Assembly: GCA_963995505.1 (NCBI GenBank)
Contig: OZ023197.1
Location: forward strand, 5,426,121 to 5,490,120
DNA from: Hypericum androsaemum
Lineage: Eukaryota; Streptophyta; Magnoliopsida; Malpighiales; Hypericaceae
Length of the DNA stretch: 64,000 nucleotides
Direction of reading: 5' to 3'
A model generated the notes under the pieces. The model was not told the origin of the DNA. It made no database searches and was given only the letters and a program-made list of their open reading frames with translations. Position 1 is the stretch's first letter, and each line of letters starts with the position of its first letter. The translations under genes were made by a program, and so were the position numbers. Shown here in pieces: positions 59,413-64,000 of this stretch.

Positions 59413-60086
59413 TAGGGGTGACTTCGGTACGGTTTCGTGGTTTGGGTGTGAAAAATGAAATCGCACCGCAAATTTTTATAAGATAAATGAACACCATCGG
59501 CTTGACGGTATCAATGGAAATCATCGATGTTCGTGACGGTTAGTAATATACTGGTGCTGTTTTGCGGTTTGAAACCGCAATGTGGGCCCAGTCCAATAGG
59601 GCTCAAAGTTGAAAAAAAAATGTTTTCTAACAAAATTCAAGCAGCAACAACAGGGTGGAAAAAAGTTGCAGCAAGTTAGGCAACTGATAAGTTGCTGCAA
59701 CCAGAAACAAGGAAAACTTCATATAAACTCTGCGACTCGTATACCATATAAACCTCACCTCAAACAACCACAAATTTTCACAACCAACAGAATTATGAAA
59801 CAGCAAACTCATAAAGTGAAAAGCTAAAAAACTTGTATACCATATATAATTTTATTGAACCTTATTTATCTCTTTTCCAATTGTTACATTAACTAATGTG
59901 TGAAATCTGCAAGTAATCACTCATATAGACACTTCTTATACCTTTGATTTCGCGTATGGCGGTGCGGTAGAAACCCAACACCGACCCCGACACGGTGTGG
60001 TTCGGTGTCAGTTTCACACCGCACCGTCACACCGACTTTGGTCACAGTTTGATATTTTTTGGTTTGCGGTTTGTTACTCACCCCTA
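59413..60086. mobile_element. hAT-type MITE, 674 bp
   Basis: The ends TAGGGGTGACTTCGG and TTACTCACCCCTA are inverted hAT-type termini. Subterminal 'cggtacggtttcgtggttt' and 'caccgcaccgtcac' blocks recur near both ends. The flanking 8-mers attagaga and attatagg match only partly. It is non-coding. Confidence 0.65.
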
Positions 60087-61247
60087 ATTATAGGAATGGT
60101 CGCGGTCCGTTCTTTAGAGAGCTAATCCTTAGGATTCTTAAGAAGCTCAAACTTCCTATAGCAAAAATAAACTCACTAAAGGCACAAAAATAGAGGATAA
60201 ATTGCTGAGAATTGTGATAGAATTGGCACTTCGCATTATTTAATATATAGAATTCTTTATTATTTTTTCCCAAAATTTCAAAAGTAAATTCTATCCTATG
60301 CTCTGGCAATCTTTATTTTTTTGTCTTTTTCAATAAGATAAGTAAGTTTTTTCAGATTAATTAATCTAAATGGCGGTTCCCTTTTTTTCAAACATGGTTC
60401 GATTCTTTACGAGGAGAAAATTAGAAAAATGATCTCATTTGCACTCGCATCGTAAGAAGCTTAAAGTTCCAGTAATGATGATTACATTTGTATGGTGATG
60501 TGTCCCGTATGCTTTAAGTAATTACTAATGCTTTTAATGATTAGTTCGTTTAGGTCCACTTCAACCTTTGCAAGCAACAAGTCTCGGAAGAATGATTCGA
60601 ATTTAAATTGGTCAGAACATATTCCCAACCAAAAAAACCATTAAATCTTGCAGACCGGCCTATTCTTAGGCCAAACTATGCGACTTCCTGTCTCCGGATA
60701 AACAAGAATCTTTAAAGAACTGTCTTTTAACGGTCCTCTCTCCTTTTTCAATTGCAAGTAAAGAATTCAGGCAGCAAAAGAGGGAATTCCTTTCAATGCA
60801 AAAGGAGAGGCAATCTCAAAATTGAAAATGCAATTTCTGGGACATGAAAACAATTACTTAAACTGGAAAATTATGCTAGAGCATTACAAGTAATTTTAAA
60901 AATCCAGAGCTCTTGGAACTTTTCTACAAACAAATTCAACTGCAAAAAGAATATCCTTGAACAAGGAAGAGTAAAAAAGAACACAAAAACAAAAGACAAC
61001 AAACTGGCCTAATAACCTTAGGACCTACCATAACTAAGAACCTGAAAACCTCTACTAACCTTTGGCTTCAATTCTGCTCTCTAACCCTTTTTAGTTCTCT
61101 CTGACAATCCTTCACTACTGGCTATGATCGATGCTAACTAATGAGCCTAATCCACCATTCGATCCCTGTACAAAACCGACGAAGAAAGAACTGAAAAAGC
61201 TGCATAACCCGGATACCGCAACGACTGCCAAATCCACAAGAGGAAGA
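60087..61247. other. 3' flank of the GATA gene
   Basis: No coding frame is supported. The part nearest 61247 probably contains the GATA 3' untranslated region. Confidence 0.45.
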
Positions 61248-61506
61248 TCAAGCGTTGTTGTTGCTGTTGTTTGGAACCAACTCCTCGGACTTCGCTATCA
61301 TTGTGACATCTCCAGCAGGGGGAAGTTTCTCACCGCCCTTGTTTCTCATCTCCAGAACTTTCTTATGGGAATTGGAGTGCATGGCTTGAACAAAAGTCGG
61401 ACTAGCTGCAGGACGGTACTCAGGGAAAAGCCTGCCAGACTTGAAGCGAACACCGCAAGCATTGCAGAGGGTTTTGGGGCCCATCGGCCCTGCCCTCCAC
61501 TGTGGT

Positions 61507-61541
<35 letters not shown>

Positions 61542-64000
61542 GGCTTGCTGAGGCGACGAGTCCTGGTCGCTTCGAACAGGAGGTGCCGGAACTGTTATCT
61601 TGATCTTCTTCTTCTGCTTCTTTTGCTCCAACCCGACTGGTTTAGGAATTTTGATGATCAGTCTCGATTCAGCAAACCCTTCACAATCGAACGGCCTATT
61701 TGGGGTAATCAAGGGCAATGGAGGTCCCGTCAGCAACGAACTAGGCGAGATCAGCTGCATTGCTGGGCGAGGAGTGAACGTAGCAGGCCGCGGACGCTTG
61801 CTACGGGCACGTCCACACCGTCCATGAGCAACAACTTCAGGGCTGCGTGGCGAAGTCTTCTCACCCGAGCAGGAGCTGCTGCTCTCGAGCACGGAAACCG
61901 GGCTCGAGGTGTGGAATTGGTGATGAGATGAGTTCTTGTTGAGGGAGGAGGAACACTCTTCCTTCTTCATTGTGAGGCTTCCTCCAGAGAAGGAATCCTC
62001 CACAAAGTTGGACAGCCATTCCAACTGAACAATATCTTCATACTGCATATTCATAGAAAAAAAACCATATAATTAAATAAACAATTAGCCAAATTATACG
62101 AATAAAAACTGCATTAGGTTCGTAAGACTTGAACTAAAAATCGATTTCGGTCTCGAGACCAATTTTATTTAACTATTAACTATCATTAAATTTCTGGGCC
62201 GCGGACCTAACGCATCCCAAGTTGCACAAGATAACAATGTAACGTAAAGTAATCACACGACAAGCCACGTGACGCCCATAAGTGCGACCCCCCCAATTAT
62301 TTCCACCTCACCGCCGACAATCAACGGAAATTTACCAAAACACCCTTGACGCGAAAACTTTTATCTCCACCGAAAAATCCAAAAGTGATTTCAAAAGACG
62401 CGCGTATGCCAGGCTGGCAATTCGAAGGAGCACAATAAACCCCGGGCCCACACACCATCACAAGTAACGTCGTTTTTTTTTGGGAAAAGTCCACTTAAGT
62501 ACCCTGTGGTATCACCGATTATCACTTGAGTACCCTGTGGTTTAAAATCGATAGAACCGGTCCGACTTTTTCCAATTTTTATCACTTAGGTCCACTCAAT
62601 TCCGGTTCGAGATTTTTTTGCAAAACGCGTCGTTTTGACGCTTATGTGGACTGCCACGTCGTAGTGACCCGGATTAGTCATCGCTGACGTGGCAATGGAA
62701 AAGTTCACTTAAGTACCCTGTAGTATCACCGATTATCACTTGAGTACCCTGTGGTTTAAAATCAATAGAACCGGTCCAACTTTTTTTAATTTTTATCACT
62801 TAGGTCCACTCAAGTCCAGTTCGGGATTTTTTTGCAAAATGCGTCGTTTTGACGCTTATGTGGACTGCCACGTCGTAGTGACCCGGATTAGTCATTGCTG
62901 ACATGGCGATGGGTAAATTATCAAATTAGTACTAAATTAATTTATTATTTTTCAAAAAAATCCTTATCCTCCCATCTCTCTTTCTCTCTCTTCTTCCATT
63001 CATGTTCTTCAATCTCCCCATTTTTTCCATCTTCAACCGAACAACAAAATTGGAATCCAACCCGTCCCCTCCGTACAGCCCCCCGGGAAGAGGCAGGGAG
63101 GGGGCTCGGGTCGGGGGCGGACCCGAGAAGAAGAGAGAGAAAGAGAGATGGGAGGATAAGGATTTTTTTGAAAAATAATAATTTAATTTGGTACTAATTT
63201 GATAATTTACCCATCGCCATGTCAACACTGACTAATCCGGGTCACTACGACGTGGCAGTCCACATAAGCGTCAAACCGACGTGTTTTGCAAAAAAATTCC
63301 GAACCAGACTTGAGTGGACCTAAGTGATAAAAATTAGAAAAAGTCAGACCGGTTCTATCGATTTTAAACCACAGGGTACTTAAGTGATAATCGGTGATAC
63401 CACAGGGTACTTAAGTAGATTTTTCCCTACCCATCGCCATGTCAGCGATGACTAATCCGGGTCACTACGACGTGGCAGTCCACATAAGCGTCAAAACGAC
63501 GCGTTTTGCAAAAAAATCTCGAACCGGAATTGAGTGGACCTAAGTGATAAAAATTGGAAAAAGTCGGACCGGTTCTATCGATTTTAAACCACAGGGTACT
63601 CAAGTGATAATCGGTGATACCACAGGGTACTTAAGTGGACTTTTCCCTTTTTTTTTTGAAAACCACAAGTAACGTCGTTGGTAACCGACTACGTGTCGGT
63701 TCCATTTGTTTTTTCTTAAAAAATCTTATAAATTAAAAGAAATTAATTCAATTGTCCTAAAAAATATTTCGGTCGGCATTTCATTCCTTATCAAGTAATT
63801 TTTAGTATAACCCTAAAATAAGATTTGATGGACAAAACACTGAATATTGAAACTTACCGGCACTGACAATTCCGCCGAGAGGTCGGATGCGGAACCGGGA
63901 AGAGAGTCGCACTGTGCGGACCAAACATTCCCCGGGAATGCATAGTTCTCGGCGTTGCTTGTTTCATTGAAGGCGGTGGTGGTCACGGCAACGGGGATGG
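61248..64000 (-). CDS. GATA8: GATA transcription factor, GATA8-like, 5' end outside the window
   Basis: Two exons are seen on the minus strand: 64000-63858 (partial; ends SDLSAELSVP, donor CCG|GTAAGT) and 62042-61248 (acceptor ATGCAG|TATGAAG, starts YEDIVQLEWLSNFVED). The join is in phase 0. The zinc finger CMHCEITKTPQW...CNAC at 61532-61455 is the plant class CX2CX18CX2C, followed by the basic tail GVRFKSGRLFPEYRPAASPTF. Other landmarks are the acidic, Ser-rich N-part (SSPVSVLESSSS), a basic segment RARSKRPRP (nuclear signal), SRLIIKIPK, SNSHKKVLEMRN and the end LVPNN; together these resemble Arabidopsis GATA8. GATA factors bind WGATAR sites and control light, nitrogen or hormone responses; the exact targets are unknown. 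The 1815-nt intron contains a nested foldback. The start codon and first residues lie beyond 64000. Confidence 0.9.
62482..63647. mobile_element. nested double Mutator-like foldback in the GATA intron
   Basis: The outer arms (about 62482-62696 and 63428-63647) start GGGAAAAGTCCACTTAAGTA. Inner arms (about 62697-62905 and 63215-63427) repeat the same arm sequence with differences. The centre (62910-63200) is itself palindromic ('cttatcctcccatctctctttc' pairing with 'gaaagagagatgggaggataag'). The outer ends abut runs of T (9 on the left, 10 on the right), compatible with a 9-bp duplication. Arms contain 'gactgccacgtcgtagtgacccgg'. It is non-coding. Confidence 0.75.

Noticed and set aside
61131..61931. 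266-codon plus-strand frame
   Set aside because: It is the antisense shadow of the GATA exon, which carries a clear zinc finger on the minus strand.
62895..63228. Near-identical frames on both strands starting MLTWRWVNYQISTKL
   Set aside because: They arise because the DNA is a palindrome; they are not genes.

Overview
The window is plant nuclear DNA, most likely from a eudicot. The protein genes are plant families with spliced introns: a PIP2 aquaporin with three introns, an eight-exon DCP2, a GATA factor of plant type CX2CX18CX2C, and an S1-like self-incompatibility homologue. The intergenic DNA is AT-rich and crowded with plant transposons (Ty1/copia, Ty3/gypsy derivatives, Cassandra, hAT, PIF/Harbinger, Mutator-like foldbacks, LINE and SINE-like repeats). 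I cannot name the species.

Seven host genes can be supported. They are an alpha/beta hydrolase of the monoglyceride lipase type (2006-2968, minus), a small two-exon Cys-rich protein (5601-6172, minus), a PIP2 aquaporin (11949-15313, minus, four exons), mRNA-decapping enzyme DCP2 (36211-40365, minus, eight exons, one intron with U12-type signals), an S1/SPH secreted protein (41466-41891, plus), ubiquitin-like protein 5 (50871-51092, plus) and a GATA8-like factor whose 5' end lies beyond the window (61248 to past 64000, minus). They form no operon-like unit; each stands alone among transposons.

Layout: 1-6.5 kb holds two genes and small repeats. 6.5-11.5 kb is repeats (hAT element, Mutator-like MITE, two copia fragments). 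11.9-15.4 kb is PIP2. 15.4-32 kb is a transposon belt: two copies of a 0.46-0.47 kb hAT MITE, a 2 kb non-autonomous copia derivative, a 3 kb array with three near-identical 629-bp LTRs, a short Harbinger, a second copy of the 0.72 kb hAT element and a hAT transposase remnant. 32.7-34.3 kb has a Cassandra solo LTR and a Mutator-like foldback carrying the C-terminal part of an R2R3-MYB gene. 36-42 kb has DCP2 and SPH. 42.2-48.5 kb is a copia element interrupted by a Cassandra solo LTR. 49.5-52 kb has a foldback and UBL5. 52.9-55.7 kb is a decayed Harbinger with a Mutator-like foldback nested in it. 57 kb is a LINE remnant, 59.4-60.1 kb a hAT MITE, and 61.2-64 kb the GATA gene with a double foldback in its intron.

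Most unusual points: the MYB fragment captured by a foldback and left as an open frame; the LTR-LTR-internal-LTR array inside one 5-bp target duplication; the copia leader with a 14-nt segment just after the 5' LTR perfectly complementary to the LTR, and no tRNA-Met-type primer site; the U12-type intron of DCP2; and the nested palindromes in the GATA intron. I see no clearly new biological system beyond these. Exon joins were inferred by eye from splice signals and family similarity; no database search was run.
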